The notes: generated by a model from the sequence alone, not told the origin. A stretch of 64,000 bases of DNA from JBBRHH01 sp963788015 (GCA_963788015.1 CAWBEY010000011.1:186001-250000); one strand, 5' to 3'. Positions 44,263-54,975 are shown, numbered from the stretch's first letter. Program-made: numbers and translations.

Positions 44263-47085
44263 GTGTCCGCCGCCCTCTTGTCCTCGCGCCTGGTCATTGA
44301 GTGTCTCGAACCCCGCTGCCTTCTCTCCGACACCACCCTCGCCGTGGTTGGCGATTTTTCCGTCAGCCAGGCCACCAAAGACGTTTCAAACCTCATCAAA
44401 AGCTGGAGCCCCGCGTCCGTTGTCACCGTGGGCGATAACAACTATCCCAACGGGGGCGCTGACACCATCGACGCCAACATCGGCCAGTATTACCAGCAAT
44501 ACATCTCTCCCTACAAAGGGGTGTACGGTCCCGGCGCGGCCGACAAAATCAATCACTTCTGGCCATCCCTTGGCAATCACGACTGGTACACCACGGGCGC
44601 CCGGCCGTACCTCGACTACTTCACCCTGCCTAACAACGAGCGCTACTACACCACCCAGCAGGGCAATGTCGGCATCTTCGTCATCGACAGCGACTCCAGC
44701 GAGCCCGACGGAACCTCCTCCACCTCCATCCAGGCCAACTGGCTCAAAAACGCCATGCTCGCCTCCACCGCCAAATGGAAACTCGTCTTCTTCCACCATC
44801 CCCCCTTCACCTCCGGCGTCAGCGGCGGCGCGTCCGAAATGAAATGGGCCTTCCAGCAGTGGGGCGCCACCGCCGTCTTTGCCGGCCACGATCACGATTA
44901 TGAACGGTTAAACGAAAATGGGCTGACCTACTTCGTCGATGGGACGGGCGGCGAAAGTCTCACCGGCTTCAACGGCACCGCCGCCGGCAGCCAGGTTCGC
45001 TACAACGCCGACTACGGCGCGATGCTCGTCGATGCCGGCGACACCTCCATCAACTTCAAGTTCATCACCCGTGCCGGCCAGGTCATCGACAATTACACCA
45101 TCGGCACCGCCGCCGCCCCCAGCGCCCCTTCCAACCTCACCGCCTTGGCCCCTACCGGCACCAGCGTCAAGCTCTCCTGGACCAACACCGCCACCAGCGC
45201 CGCTGACGTTCTCATCGAACGCTCTACCGACAACCTCCACTTCACCCAAATCGCCTCCACCAGTTCCACCTCTTTCACCGACATTGCCCTCTCCGGCAAC
45301 GGGCTTGTTCCCGGCCAGACCTATTTCTACCGTGTCCGCGCCTCCAATGCCGGCGGCACTTCGGCCTATTCGAATACCGCCTCCACCACGACCCTCTCCA
45401 CCGCCTATCTCAGCGATCTCCCGTGGGTATCCGCGACCAGCGGCTGGGGGCCCGTCGAGCGCGACACCAGCAATGGCAGTACCGCCGCCGGCGACGGCAA
45501 AACCATTACCCTCAACGGCGTCACCTACGCCAAGGGCCTCGGCTGCCACGCCCCCTCTACCATCGTCTTCAACCTCGCCGGCCACTACCAATCCTTCCTG
45601 TCTGACGTGGGCGTCGATGACGAGGAAGGCACCAACGGCCAGGTTGGATTTCAGGTCCTTGCCGACGGCGTCAAGATCTACGACAGCGGCCCCCTCACTA
45701 ACCAAAGCCCCACCCCCTCCTTCAACCTCAATGTCGCCGGCGTCCAGCAACTCACGCTCCTAGTCAACGATGGTGGCAACGGCACGGGCTACGATCATGC
45801 CGACTGGGCCGGCGCGCGCCTCCTCACCACCGGCGTCCCATCCGCCCCCGCCGCCCCCAGCGGTCTGGCCGCGTCGGCCATTTCCGCGAGCCAGATCAAC
45901 ATCGCCTGGACCGACAACTCCAGCAACGAAAGCGGCTTCGCCATCGAACGCTCCACCGACAACCTCTCCTTCACGCAGATCGCCACCACCGCCGCGGGCA
46001 TCGCCGCCTACGCCGACACGGGCCTGGCCGCCGGCCCAACCTACTACTACCGCGTCCGAGCCTACAACGCCGTGGGCAACTCCGCTTATTCCAACACCGT
46101 CTCCTCCGGCGTGCTGGCCAAACCGGCCGCCCCCACCTCCCTTTCCGCCTCCGCCCTCTCCAGCACCCAGATCAGGCTCGCCTGGACCGACACCTCCAAC
46201 AACGAAGCGGCCTTTGGCATAGAGCGCTCCACCGACAACATTACCTTCACGCAGATCGCCCAGGGCGAGGACAACGTCCCCACCTTCACCGATGCCACGG
46301 CCGCCGCCGGCAAAACGTACTATTACCGTGTTCAGGCTCTCAACGCGGCGGGCGGGTCCGCGTATTCCAACACCGCCTTCGCCACCACGCCCCAGCCATC
46401 CCTCCCGGCGGGCTGGACCGACTCCGACGTCGGCACTGTCAGCACCAGCGGAAGCGCGTCGGCCGCCAGCGGCGTGTTCACGCTCACCGGCGCCGGCACC
46501 GATATCTGGAACAGCGCCGACGGCTTTAACTATGCCTATGCCTCCATGAGCGGCGACGGCACGATCATCGCCCGCGTGCTCAGCCAGCAGAACACCAATG
46601 GGTGGGCGAAGGCGGGCGTCATGATCCGCGAATCCCTGGCGGCCGGCTCCCGCGAAGCGTGCGTGGTGGTGACCCCCACCAACGGCATGGTCTACATCTC
46701 CCGCACCGCGACCAACGGCACAAGCAACGGCGCCTTTACCGGCGGCGCGGCTCCTTACTGGGTCAAACTGGTCCGGGCGTCCAACACCTTCACCGGCTAC
46801 CGCTCGGCCGACGGTGTCACCTGGTCTAAAATCGGTTCTTCCTCCATCACGATGTCGTCCACCGTCTACGTCGGCCTGCTGGTCTGCTCCAAATCCACGG
46901 CCCTCAACACCGCCACCTTCGACAACGTCTCCCTGAACGCCGCCCCGATCACCAACGTCGCCCTCATGCAGCCCAATCTCGCCACCACAACAACAAGCAC
47001 CACGCCAATCGCCACCGCGTCTCCGAACACCACGCTCCTCTCCCCGACAAGCGACCAACCTGTCTGGAATCATAAGTCCAAGTAG
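44263..47085 (+). CDS. LEPR-motif secreted metallophosphoesterase with FnIII and NPCBM domains
   Basis: A 940-residue exported protein in one frame; GTG 44263 follows GAGGAG. Domains in order: LEPR motif (IECLEPRCLLS, about 13-23); metallophosphoesterase (about 28-275) with metal ligands in VVGDF, VTVGDNNYP, SLGNHDWY, FFHHPPF and FAGHDHDYE; FnIII (about 287-380); NPCBM carbohydrate-binding domain (about 383-530, GLGCHAPSTIVFNLAGHY, DVGVDDEEG); two more FnIII domains (about 535-625 and 630-718) with near-identical AIERSTDNLSFTQIA-type segments; and a C-terminal beta-sandwich (about 720-905, GWAKAGVMIRESL). It probably hydrolyses phosphate esters while bound to extracellular polysaccharide. Third-codon C preference is strong, unlike the next genes. 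Confidence 0.9.
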   Translation: MSAALLSSRLVIECLEPRCLLSDTTLAVVGDFSVSQATKDVSNLIKSWSPASVVTVGDNNYPNGGADTIDANIGQYYQQYISPYKGVYGPGAADKINHFWPSLGNHDWYTTGARPYLDYFTLPNNERYYTTQQGNVGIFVIDSDSSEPDGTSSTSIQANWLKNAMLASTAKWKLVFFHHPPFTSGVSGGASEMKWAFQQWGATAVFAGHDHDYERLNENGLTYFVDGTGGESLTGFNGTAAGSQVRYNADYGAMLVDAGDTSINFKFITRAGQVIDNYTIGTAAAPSAPSNLTALAPTGTSVKLSWTNTATSAADVLIERSTDNLHFTQIASTSSTSFTDIALSGNGLVPGQTYFYRVRASNAGGTSAYSNTASTTTLSTAYLSDLPWVSATSGWGPVERDTSNGSTAAGDGKTITLNGVTYAKGLGCHAPSTIVFNLAGHYQSFLSDVGVDDEEGTNGQVGFQVLADGVKIYDSGPLTNQSPTPSFNLNVAGVQQLTLLVNDGGNGTGYDHADWAGARLLTTGVPSAPAAPSGLAASAISASQINIAWTDNSSNESGFAIERSTDNLSFTQIATTAAGIAAYADTGLAAGPTYYYRVRAYNAVGNSAYSNTVSSGVLAKPAAPTSLSASALSSTQIRLAWTDTSNNEAAFGIERSTDNITFTQIAQGEDNVPTFTDATAAAGKTYYYRVQALNAAGGSAYSNTAFATTPQPSLPAGWTDSDVGTVSTSGSASAASGVFTLTGAGTDIWNSADGFNYAYASMSGDGTIIARVLSQQNTNGWAKAGVMIRESLAAGSREACVVVTPTNGMVYISRTATNGTSNGAFTGGAAPYWVKLVRASNTFTGYRSADGVTWSKIGSSSITMSSTVYVGLLVCSKSTALNTATFDNVSLNAAPITNVALMQPNLATTTTSTTPIATASPNTTLLSPTSDQPVWNHKSK

Positions 47086-47263
47086 CCCCGCCCTCGCCCG
47101 GCACCGTCCATAGGCACGGATCGAATAGCCACCGCCCCACCGAAGAAGCCAACGGCCAACGCCGCCGTCGCGCAGCCCCCACCGCCCCACGTTCCCACAT
47201 CGCCCCGCCGCCTCCTTCCACCAACCCCATCCCGCCCGTATAACCCCCCCACTTCACGATCCC
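47086..47263. other. C-rich low-complexity intergenic
   Basis: Runs such as CCCCACCGCCCC with CCATCCC repeats; no gene. It separates the GC-rich secreted protein from the AT-richer defence-like segment. Confidence 0.5.
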
Positions 47264-47400
47264 ATGGCCTCCACGCCCCCCATCCCAATCATCGACCTCT
47301 TCGCCGGCCCCGGCGGGCTGGGCGAGGGATTCTCATCGCTAAGACGGCCGACCCGCATTCAAAATCCGGCTCTCCATCGAAAAAGAACCGCTCGCATCGC
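47264..47400 (+). pseudogene. 5' fragment of a DNA cytosine-5 methyltransferase
   Basis: The frame begins MASTPPIPIIDLFAGPGGLG, with EGFSS next. This is motif I of C5-cytosine methyltransferases (DLFAGPGGLGEGF). After a frame change near 47340 it continues GRPAFKIRLSIEKEPLASR, the usual next segment of one subfamily. Nothing resembling the PCQ catalytic motif or the target-recognition region follows, so the gene is cut off after about 45 residues. It lies upstream of a controller-like HTH gene and a DUF2075 gene, an arrangement that suggests a former restriction-modification or related defence locus. Confidence 0.75.
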
Positions 47401-47589
47401 GGGATGTCGGCCGTTCTCTCCGAAAACGGCTGGCCACTCGCCCGCGTCTAGCCGCGCGACGAATATCGCTGGATCGCCGAAGGTTGGGCCGCCCAGATTC
47501 AGCAATTCGTCGGACGGGCTGGATTTTCGGGTGAGCGTCCCGCTTGGACGTCGCAAAATCCTCATTTCGTTCAATTGACGAATCTCGCA
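47401..47589. other. Unresolved segment, coding on either strand possible
   Basis: The plus strand has a frame reading DEYRWIAEGWAAQIQQFVGR and then PAWTSQNPHFVQL. The minus strand has one reading SDELLNLGGPTFGDPAIFVA then RLDAGEWPAVFGEN. Both look partly protein-like, neither is complete, and I cannot decide between them. Probably a gene remnant. Confidence 0.3.
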
Positions 47590-47808
47590 TCAGGAATTGG
47601 AAAGCGATTCCCTCGGGTTCAGCCCGGCCTCCGGCCAAGCCTCCAGTGCCTCGACGGCCGACCTATAACCGTTATCAATTATCTCTGCGGAACCGTGAGC
47701 ATCAACGAGAACAACGCAATACAGGTAGTCCTGCTCCTCGTTACCACAATTCAGGAACGTATCCTCCCCCTGAAAACTCTCGAGCTTAAGGACAAGATAT
47801 TGCCGCAT
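47590..47808 (-). CDS. Small hypothetical protein
   Basis: A 72-residue frame from ATG 47808 (MRQYLVLKLESFQGEDTFLN, NEEQDYLYCVVLVDAHGSAE, IIDNGYRSAVEALEAWPEAG). The beta-strand/helix alternation is that of a compact soluble domain. No family is recognised. It runs opposite to the genes on either side, and its C-terminus may be affected by a frame error. Confidence 0.4.
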   Translation of the reverse strand: MRQYLVLKLESFQGEDTFLNCGNEEQDYLYCVVLVDAHGSAEIIDNGYRSAVEALEAWPEAGLNPRESLSNS

Positions 47809-47917
47809 GACACCTCTGAGGCGATTTGCTAGCCATCCAAATATACAGAGGCCGGGTCCGAATTACAACACTTATAGTGTGTAGACCGTTCCTCGATTTA
47901 CGCCGATCCTGGTCAAG

Positions 47918-48166
47918 ATGGCGGCGGGACGCGGCACGCGAAAATCTGCTCGACGAATCTTCTCCGACAATCTGAGACGACTTCGCATACAGCACAACCT
48001 GTCACAGGAAAAACTCGCCGACCTCGCGGGCCTACATCGGAATTATGTCGGATCAGTGGAGCGCGGAGAGCGAAATGTTTCCATCGACAACATCGACAAA
48101 CTTGCCCGAGCACTGAAATCCTCGCCTACAAGCATGCTCTCTGTGCACAGAGCGGAGGCCGACTAA
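47918..48166 (+). CDS. XRE-family HTH regulator, controller-protein-like
   Basis: An 82-residue DNA-binding protein. After a basic N-terminus (MAAGRGTRKSARRIFSDNLR) the helix-turn-helix reads LSQEKLADLAGLHRNYVGSV, then ERGERNVSIDNIDKLARALK. The LHRNYVGSVERGERNVSI form is typical of controller proteins and of regulators near restriction-modification genes. It ends one base before the DUF2075 gene starts, indicating an operon. It probably controls its own operon. Confidence 0.85.
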   Translation: MAAGRGTRKSARRIFSDNLRRLRIQHNLSQEKLADLAGLHRNYVGSVERGERNVSIDNIDKLARALKSSPTSMLSVHRAEAD

Positions 48167-48167
48167 T

Positions 48168-50178
48168 ATGGCTGCCGCGTTCAGTTGTCGACTCGGGGAT
48201 TTCGTTTTTTCCACTGCCTTTGAAAAAATCGGGCAATTGGTTGTCGCGGGTGCTCGAGCCGGCTTCAGCACGACCTACAACAAACAAATCGACGCATGGG
48301 AGACGGAACTGCGGATGATCGCCGCCATGACTAAAGAATTGGTGGCATCGATTGAGGACGCCAACGAATGGTGGCTTCTTTTGGAATATGAAATCCCCCG
48401 CCGCGAACGGCGGCCCGACGCAATCATTCTCGCGTGGGATTTGATTTTTGTAGTCGAATTCAAAATTGGCCAGACAGCGTTCGGCAGCGCCGACCGATGG
48501 CAGGCGCAGAGTTATGCATTGGATATTCGTGACTTCCATGCCGCATCACGAGATCGATTTGTCACACCGATTCTCGTCGCATCGAAAGCACGAATTACAA
48601 ATGACGACATTTTCCTCACGCAGGACACGTCAACTCCCGTAGTGCTCCCCGTACAAACGGCATCTGAGCTAAATCTCGCTCATAAGATTCTGCTGATCTA
48701 CCAGGCGCTTCACAAGCCCAACGTCGAGAGAATTGATCCGAAAGGATGGGAGAATTCCGATTACCGCGCCACCCCTACAATTATTGAAGCAGCTCAGTTG
48801 CTTTTCGCCGGGCACAACGTCACCGACATCTCCCACAACTTTGCAACCAATCTCGATAGAACTACTCAAGAAATCCTTCGCGGCATCCAGTCTTCATTAG
48901 CAGAGAAGCGCAGGACAGTCTGCTTTGTCACCGGGATTCCCGGTGCTGGAAAGACGCTGGCCGGCCTAAATGCCGCCCACAATCCTCTCCTTCGCGATGA
49001 AAACCGCCCAACCCCGGTGTTTCTCTCAGGGAACGGCCCTTTAGTAAAGGTATTACGAGAATCGCTAATCCGCGACCAACAGAAAAATGGGACGAAGAGA
49101 AAGGTGGCGGCACGAATCGTCTCTACATGCGTCCAAAACGTCCACGCGTTTATTGTCCATTACGGCGTCAAGCATCCCGAAAAGTCTCCCAGCGAGCACG
49201 CAATTGTCTTCGATGAGGCGCAGCGTGCCTGGAGCGCTGACGCAGTCCACAAAAAACACCAAATTACACGGTCTGAGCCGGCGATTCTTCTCGACATCAT
49301 GGAGCGCGCAAATGAATGGTGCGCCATCATCGCATTGGTCGGTGGCGGTCAAGAGATTTACAATGGTGAGGCTGGCCTTGAGGAATGGGGCCGAGCATGA
49401 ACGCGCGTAATGTCCCCTGGCGCGTAATGGCATCGCCAGCCTTGCTTACCGGCGGCACCGCAGTTTCTGGCCATCGTTTATTTGAATGCGCTCCCGGAGA
49501 CAATATCGAACTTATCCCCTCGTCGGATTTGCACCTGGACGTGAGTGTCCGTAGCCCACGCTCAAAACTTTTGGGCGAATGGGTGAACGGTCTACTTGAC
49601 AACCAACCGCTCCTGAATGTTGCCACTGCCAATTCCGATTTTCCAATAGCATTTACCCGCGATCTCGAAACGGCGACGCCTGGCTATACCGGCGAGCCGA
49701 TGCAAAAGAACGTGCTGGGCTTCTGGCCAGCTCAGGTGCCCTGCGCCTGCGGGCTCATGGATTGGAAGTTTCAAGCGGATTCCGCAAGGGCTATTCTTAT
49801 TCGGACTGGTTTCTAAGGGATGCCCAAGATACGCGCTCCTCAAGTCGCTTGGAGGTTACGGCCACTGAATTCGAATGTCAGGGACTGGAAATTGACTGGG
49901 CGGGTGTGTGCTGGGGAGACGACTTCGTCATCGACCCAAGTTCAGGCCAATGGCTCTGCCGCATTTTCCGTGGGACAAAATGGAACAATGTCAAGGAACC
50001 CTTACTGCGGAAGTACATTCTGAACCGATACCGTGTGCTCCTGACGCCGCCACGCAGAGGAATGGTGATCTGGATTCCACGCGGAACCGAGAACAATGCC
50101 ACTCGGAATCCGCTCTTGATGGATGCCACCGCGTCTTATTTGGCCAGCGCGGGGTTGCCTCAAGCAACGCGCGATTGA
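48168..50178 (+). CDS. DUF2075 (Schlafen-like) ATPase with nuclease-like N-terminus, two frame breaks
   Basis: About 670 residues. The N-terminal 130 residues hold a PD-(D/E)xK-like pattern, RPDAIILAWDLIFVVEFKIG (D...E-x-K). The P-loop FVTGIPGAGKTLAGLNAAHN sits at about residues 254-273, Walker B is HAIVFDEAQRAWSA, and IIALVGGGQEIYNGEAGLEE follows. Frame changes near 49393 and 49760 lead into the C-terminal part (FPIAFTRDLETATPGYTG, AGVCWGDDFVIDPSSGQWLC, ILNRYRVLLTPPRRGMVIWI). These are standard DUF2075 motifs. The family occurs in defence islands and contains helicase-like ATPases. Translation starts directly after the HTH gene. It is AT-richer than the flanking genes. Confidence 0.85.
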
Positions 50179-50396
50179 TCCCCCATAGCAATTCTACACA
50201 CCGCCAATAACGGCCCGCGCTGTTCACGAGCGGGCTGAATTCGGGTCAAGCATCAGAAGGCGTCAGCTAACCTTCCTCTGATCTGCGGCCGCTTTCCGTG
50301 TCTCCAGCCTCCTCAAATACCGCCGAACCAGCCGCCCAATCACCGAATCCCATCAAAACCTCAATCTTTATCCCAACCTCTTTCGAAAATGCCTAG

Positions 50397-50720
50397 GAAT
50401 CACTTTGCTCTGTCCGACGGAGCCCCAACCGTCTCACCAAACGAGAATTTCTCCGCGCGTGGAGCTCAATAGCCTACCTCTTCCCCGGCCTCCATCCTGA
50501 CGGCTACCAGCACAAAGACAGTGGCTGGCCCAAGTTTCTCAAACCGTACGCGGCCGAAGCCTGGCGCCGCGCCAAGGCCGGCAAGTTCCAAGACAGCGAA
50601 CTCTATCCATATGACGCCGCATGGTGTGGGCTGTACGACCAGATGATTGACCACACTCCGCAGGAAATCCGCCGCCGCCGCAACCTGGCCGCCGCATCAG
50701 CCCAAAATTCGAGTTCCTGA
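50397..50720 (+). pseudogene. 3' remnant of an unidentified gene
   Basis: An open frame without a usable start reads LTKREFLRAWSSIAYLFPGL, HPDGYQHKDSGWPKFLKPYA, AEAWRRAKAGKFQDSELYPY and DAAWCGLYDQMIDHTPQEIR, ending at TGA 50718-50720. The composition is clearly protein-like, and the 5' part is missing or frame-shifted (TAG at 50394). I cannot assign it. It may be a last piece of the defence-like locus to its left. Confidence 0.45.
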
Positions 50721-50996
50721 CACCCATACCAGCGCTCGGATCCACTCCCCCTTATTCTCCCCAACCCCACCAGTCGCCCACCCCCGATCTGTGTGCATCT
50801 GTGGCCATCCGTGGCAAAAAAATCACCTCACCTTCACCGCCTCCGAAAACTCAGACGTCGCTCGGGTCGATCCCGCGGTCGCGGTTCATCACTCCATCCG
50901 CATTGTGCCACCGCCGCACCCGACAGCCAAAAACCCATGTCCCCTCCACGGCGGCTGGGCGTTAACATGGTTCGACTGGTTAACCAAGGAGTCGCT
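50721..50996. other. Intergenic, C-rich, with a short dispersed repeat
   Basis: C-rich low complexity and a CATCTGTGGCCATCCGTGG element (50798-50816) related to the GATGGACACGGATG-type repeats at 3637-3700 on the other strand. No gene seen. Confidence 0.45.
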
Positions 50997-53290
50997 GTGC
51001 AGTCATCCGGGACAAGTGGTGGGAAGCATCTGAATCGTCTGGCGAAAGAGACTTCGCCTTATTTGCTGCAGCATCAGCATAACCCGGTGGATTGGTATGC
51101 GTGGGGGCCGGAGGCTTTCGCGGCCGCGCGACGCGAGAATAAGCCCATTTTTCTGTCGGTTGGCTATTCGACGTGCTACTGGTGCCACGTGATGGAGCGG
51201 CAGAGCTTTGAGGTGGAGTCGGTGGCAGCCGAGATGAACAAGCGGTTTATCAACATCAAGGTGGACCGCGAAGAACGGCCGGACGTGGATCAGTTGTATA
51301 TGCTGGCGGTGCAGGTGCTGACGCAGCATGGAGGCTGGCCGATGAGCGTGTTTCTGGCGCCTGACCTTCGGCCATTTTACGGCGGGACGTATTACCCGCC
51401 CGAGCGGTTTGTGGCCGTGTTGCAGGGGATTGACGATGCGTTTAGAAACCGGCCGGGGGATGTGACGCAGCATTGCGCCAATTGACGGACATCCTGGAGC
51501 AGTTGGCCGAGCCACCGAGGCCGCGGGAAGCGATGCGCGTTGATCATGCGCTGGTGGAAGAGCTTGTATCGCGGTCGATTGCGGATTACGAGCCGCGCCA
51601 TGGCGGCTTTGGGTCTGCGCCGAAATTTCCGCGCGAAACGCTGCTGGAGATGCTGCTGGTGCATGGCCGGCGGTTTCCGGACGCCGAGCGGATGCGCATG
51701 GTGCGCCATGCGCTGGTGGCGATGGCGGCCGGCGGGATTCGCGATCAACTGGGCGGCGGGTTTCATCGCTACTCAACCGATGCGCAGTGGCTGGTGCCGC
51801 ACTTTGAGATCATGCTCTATGACAATGCGATGCTTGGGTGGGTTTATGTTGAAGCGTATCACCAGACGCAGGAGGCACAATTCGCCAAGGTGGCGCGGGG
51901 GATATTCGACTTTGTCCTGCGGGAGATGACGTCGCCCGATGGGGCGTTTTATACGGCGTTTGACGCGGAGGTGGATGCGCAGGAGGGATTGTCGTATCTG
52001 TGGACGGCGCAGGAAGTGAGGCAGGTCCTGGCCGGGGCGGGGGATGTGGAGTTGTTCTTGCGCACGTATGGCCTGGATCTTGGGCCGAATTTTTCTGATC
52101 CACATCATGGGACGGGCGCACGGACAAGAACATTTTATATTTGCCGAGGCCCACGTCAGAGGTGGCGGCGGAGGCGCAAATAGGGGTGGATGAACTGGAG
52201 GCGCGGCTGGCGCTCTTGCGCACCAAGCTCTATGAAACTCGGCGGCTGCGTAAGCAACCGCTCCTGGATACAAAGATCATCACAAGCTGGAACGCACTGA
52301 TGATTCGGGCGCTGGTATACGGGGGGAAGGTGCTGCAGGAGTCGCGGTATGTGGACGCGGCCGCGCGGGCGGCGGGGTTTTTGCTCGAGCGTCATCAAAC
52401 GCCCGAGGGCGGGTTGTGGCGGACAAGCCGGGATGGGATGGCCAAGCATGAGGGGTTTCTGGATGACTATGCGTTTCTGGTGCAGGCCCTTTTGGCGCTG
52501 TCGGATGCAAGTGGACAGGTGAGTTGGCGGGAGAAGGCACAGGTGCTTGGGGCGGCGATGGTCGAGCGGTTTGCGGACAAGGAGAGCGAAGAGGGCGCGT
52601 CGGCAGGGTTTTATTTCACGAGCGAAAACGCCACGGATCTGATCGTGCGGCAGAAGGTGGGGACCGACTCGCCATTGCCCAGCGGCAACGCCGTGGCCGC
52701 CATGGCGCTGCTGGAGCTTGGCGAAGTTGAAGCGGCGCGTAGCACGCTGGCGACATTCGCCGGCGCCCTGCGAGCGCATGCGGAGGGGATGAGCTCGATG
52801 GTGGAGGCGGCGATGCTTTATCTGGATGCCAACGAGCCCTTTGTTGTTTCGCCGGCAGCCCAGAGCGGGGAACAGGGGGGGCAGGGCGGGCAGGAGAGGC
52901 CGGCTTCGCCGGAGGAGGTGGCGCGGGGTGGTGTCGTTGCGTGGCGAGTGGGAGGGGCCGGGGGAATTGCGGGTGTATGCAAAAGTATTGGACGGATTTC
53001 ACATCTATGCCCGGGACCCCGGAGATAATTTGATCGCGACGCGCGTGGAGGTGGAAGGGGCGATGGGCAGGGAGGTGGCGGCGATTGATTATCCGCCGGG
53101 AGAGGAGCGGGCGTTTGCGTTTGTGAATCGGCCGATCCGGGTTTACGCGGGGGCAGTGGTTTTTGTTGTACGGTTTCGGGAAGCAATGCCGCGCGGGGCT
53201 CAGGTGGCGGTGGCAGTCTCATACCAGGCGTGCAATGAAGACGCCTGTTTTGCGCCGGTGACGAAAAGGGTGGTGGTGGAAATAGAGTGA
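50997..53290 (+). CDS. DUF255 thioredoxin-like/AGE-fold protein (YyaL type) with C-terminal DsbD-alpha-like domain, three frame breaks
   Basis: I choose GTG 50997 because AAGGAG lies five bases upstream; ATG 50967 is possible. Residues 5-170 are the DUF255 thioredoxin-like domain (KHLNRLAKETSPYLLQHQHN, PIFLSVGYSTCYWCHVMERQ with CYWC, QHGGWPMSVFL). After a frame change near 51478 comes the helical (alpha/alpha)6 part (GGFGSAPKFPRETLLEMLLV, GGFHRYSTDAQWLVPHFEIM), and after another near 52120 LDTKIITSWNALMIRALVYG. A last change near 52915 joins a DsbD-N-like domain (ELRVYAKVLDGFHIYARDPG, VAVSYQACNEDACFAP with a Cys pair). Joining DsbD-alpha to this family suggests a redox role at or outside the membrane. 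Confidence 0.85.
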
Positions 53291-53419
53291 AGGCGCCACA
53301 CGAAGAGCGCGGCGGCTGGCGCTGGATGCGATACCAAATTGTTTTTGGGAATGGGTGACGAATCGGGGGATGGCGTCTATGTTGCGCGGGCATTTTGTCT
53401 ATTTGAAAGGTGATGGGAA

Positions 53420-54975
53420 ATGGTTTCGACGAGTACTGATGTAGTGGTGCAGGTTGGTAAGAGTGTTCCGGCGGCGGCGGAGGCCGTGGCGGTTTTTGTG
53501 GTTGAGAAGGGGACGCTTGGAACCCTGGCAGGAATATCAGAGGTCGAGCGGCGCGGGGGAACGCCTGGTCAAAGTCGGGCTGGCGCGGGGAAAGGCCAAC
53601 GAAGTGGTGGTGGACCAGATAGAGGGAGCTTCTAAAAAAGGGCGGCGGGTGATGATCGTGGGGCTGGGGCCGGCCGAAAAGCTGACGGCCGAGACGCTGC
53701 GGCAGGCAGGAGGCGCACTTGCCAAATGCCTGCGGAAGCATCGGTTGGGGAGCGTGGCGGTTGCGCCGCCATCGGTTGAGAAGGTGGACAGTGGAAAAGT
53801 AATTGAGGCGCTGGTGAGCGGCATCATGCTCGGCAGTTTTTGTTTTGAGGAATACAAAGGAACGGCAAGCCGAAAGAAAAAGGAGGAGGAAGCAAGGGGG
53901 CGGCTGCAGGTGACTGTTGTGAGCAATCTGGCTGAGGCCCGGGTGGCCGTGGAGCGCGCGCGGGCGGTGGCCGATGGGCAGAATTTTGCCGCACACGATC
54001 GCTTCCCGGCCTGGCAACAACATCAATCCACCCGCCCTGGCCAAGGTGGCGCAGGAGATGGCGCGGGAAGCGGGACTGAAGTGCCGCGTGCTGGACGAGA
54101 AGGAGATGGGCCGGCTTGGTATGGGGGGAATGCTGGCGGTAGGCGCGGGAAGCAATCGGCCGCCACGGATGATCGTGCTGGAGTATGAGGGGGCGAATGG
54201 AAAGGCAACGAAGTCGGGGAAAAAGAAGGAGGGTGAGACGGTGCTGGTGGTCGGCAAGGCGATCACATTTGATACGGGCGGAATTTCCATCAAGCCGGCC
54301 GACAAAATGGGAAAAATGATTTTCGACAAGTGCGGCGGGATGGCGGTGCTGGGGCTGATGTACGCACTGTCAAAACTAAAAGTGCCGGGAAGGGTGGTGG
54401 GAATCTTGGCCAGCGCCGAGAATCACATCAGCGAAAACGCCTATCGTCCCGGCGACATTTTGAAGATGTACAACGGCGTGACGGTGGAGGTGACCAACAC
54501 CGACGCGGAGGGTCGGCTGGTGCTGGGGGACGCGCTGGCGTGGGGAATCGAAACCTATAAGCCGGCGGCCGTGATCGATCTGGCAACGCTGACGGGTGGC
54601 GTGATTGTGGCTCTGGGAAAAACCATGGCCGGGGTGATGGGCAACAGCGATGTGCTCATGACAGAGTTGCAGAGCGCGGCCGACAAGGCGGGAGAGAAGA
54701 TCTGGAGATTGCCGCTGGGCGAAGATCAACGCGACTATATTAAATCCGAGCCGGCCGACATCGTAAACTCCGGCGGCCGCGAAGGGCACCCGTTGCAGGG
54801 TGGGGCGTTCTTGAGCTTCTTTGTGCCGACGGACAATTCGGTGCCGTGGGTGCATATGGACATCGCCGGTGTCGCGGATACGGAGAAGGAGCTTCCGTAT
54901 TACGCGAAGGGCGCGACGGGGTGGGGGGTGAGGACGCTGGTGGAGTGGGTGGAGGGGAGGGGAAATGGGTTTTGA
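53420..54975 (+). CDS. pepA: Leucyl aminopeptidase (M17), two frame breaks
   Basis: Two-metal aminopeptidase of the cytoplasm, with the family signature NTDAEGRLVLGDAL. The catalytic domain (53985-54975) also shows VVGKAITFDTGGISIKPADK (metal and catalytic Lys), DKCGGMAVLG, GILASAENHISENAYRPGDI and TLTGGVIVALG. The N-terminal domain is read across changes near 53540 and 53985 (MVSTSTDVVVQVGKSVPAAA; VVVDQIEGASKKGRRVMIVG). The normal PGN linker motif appears as ASRPGNNINPPALAK. Reconstructed length about 518 residues. PepA can also bind DNA in some bacteria; nothing here speaks for that. It overlaps the next gene by 11 bases. Confidence 0.92.

Noticed and set aside
45760..47190. Long minus-strand frames opposite the FnIII protein
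   Set aside because: Gly/Ala/Val/Arg-rich antisense frames caused by strong C preference at third positions in the real gene.
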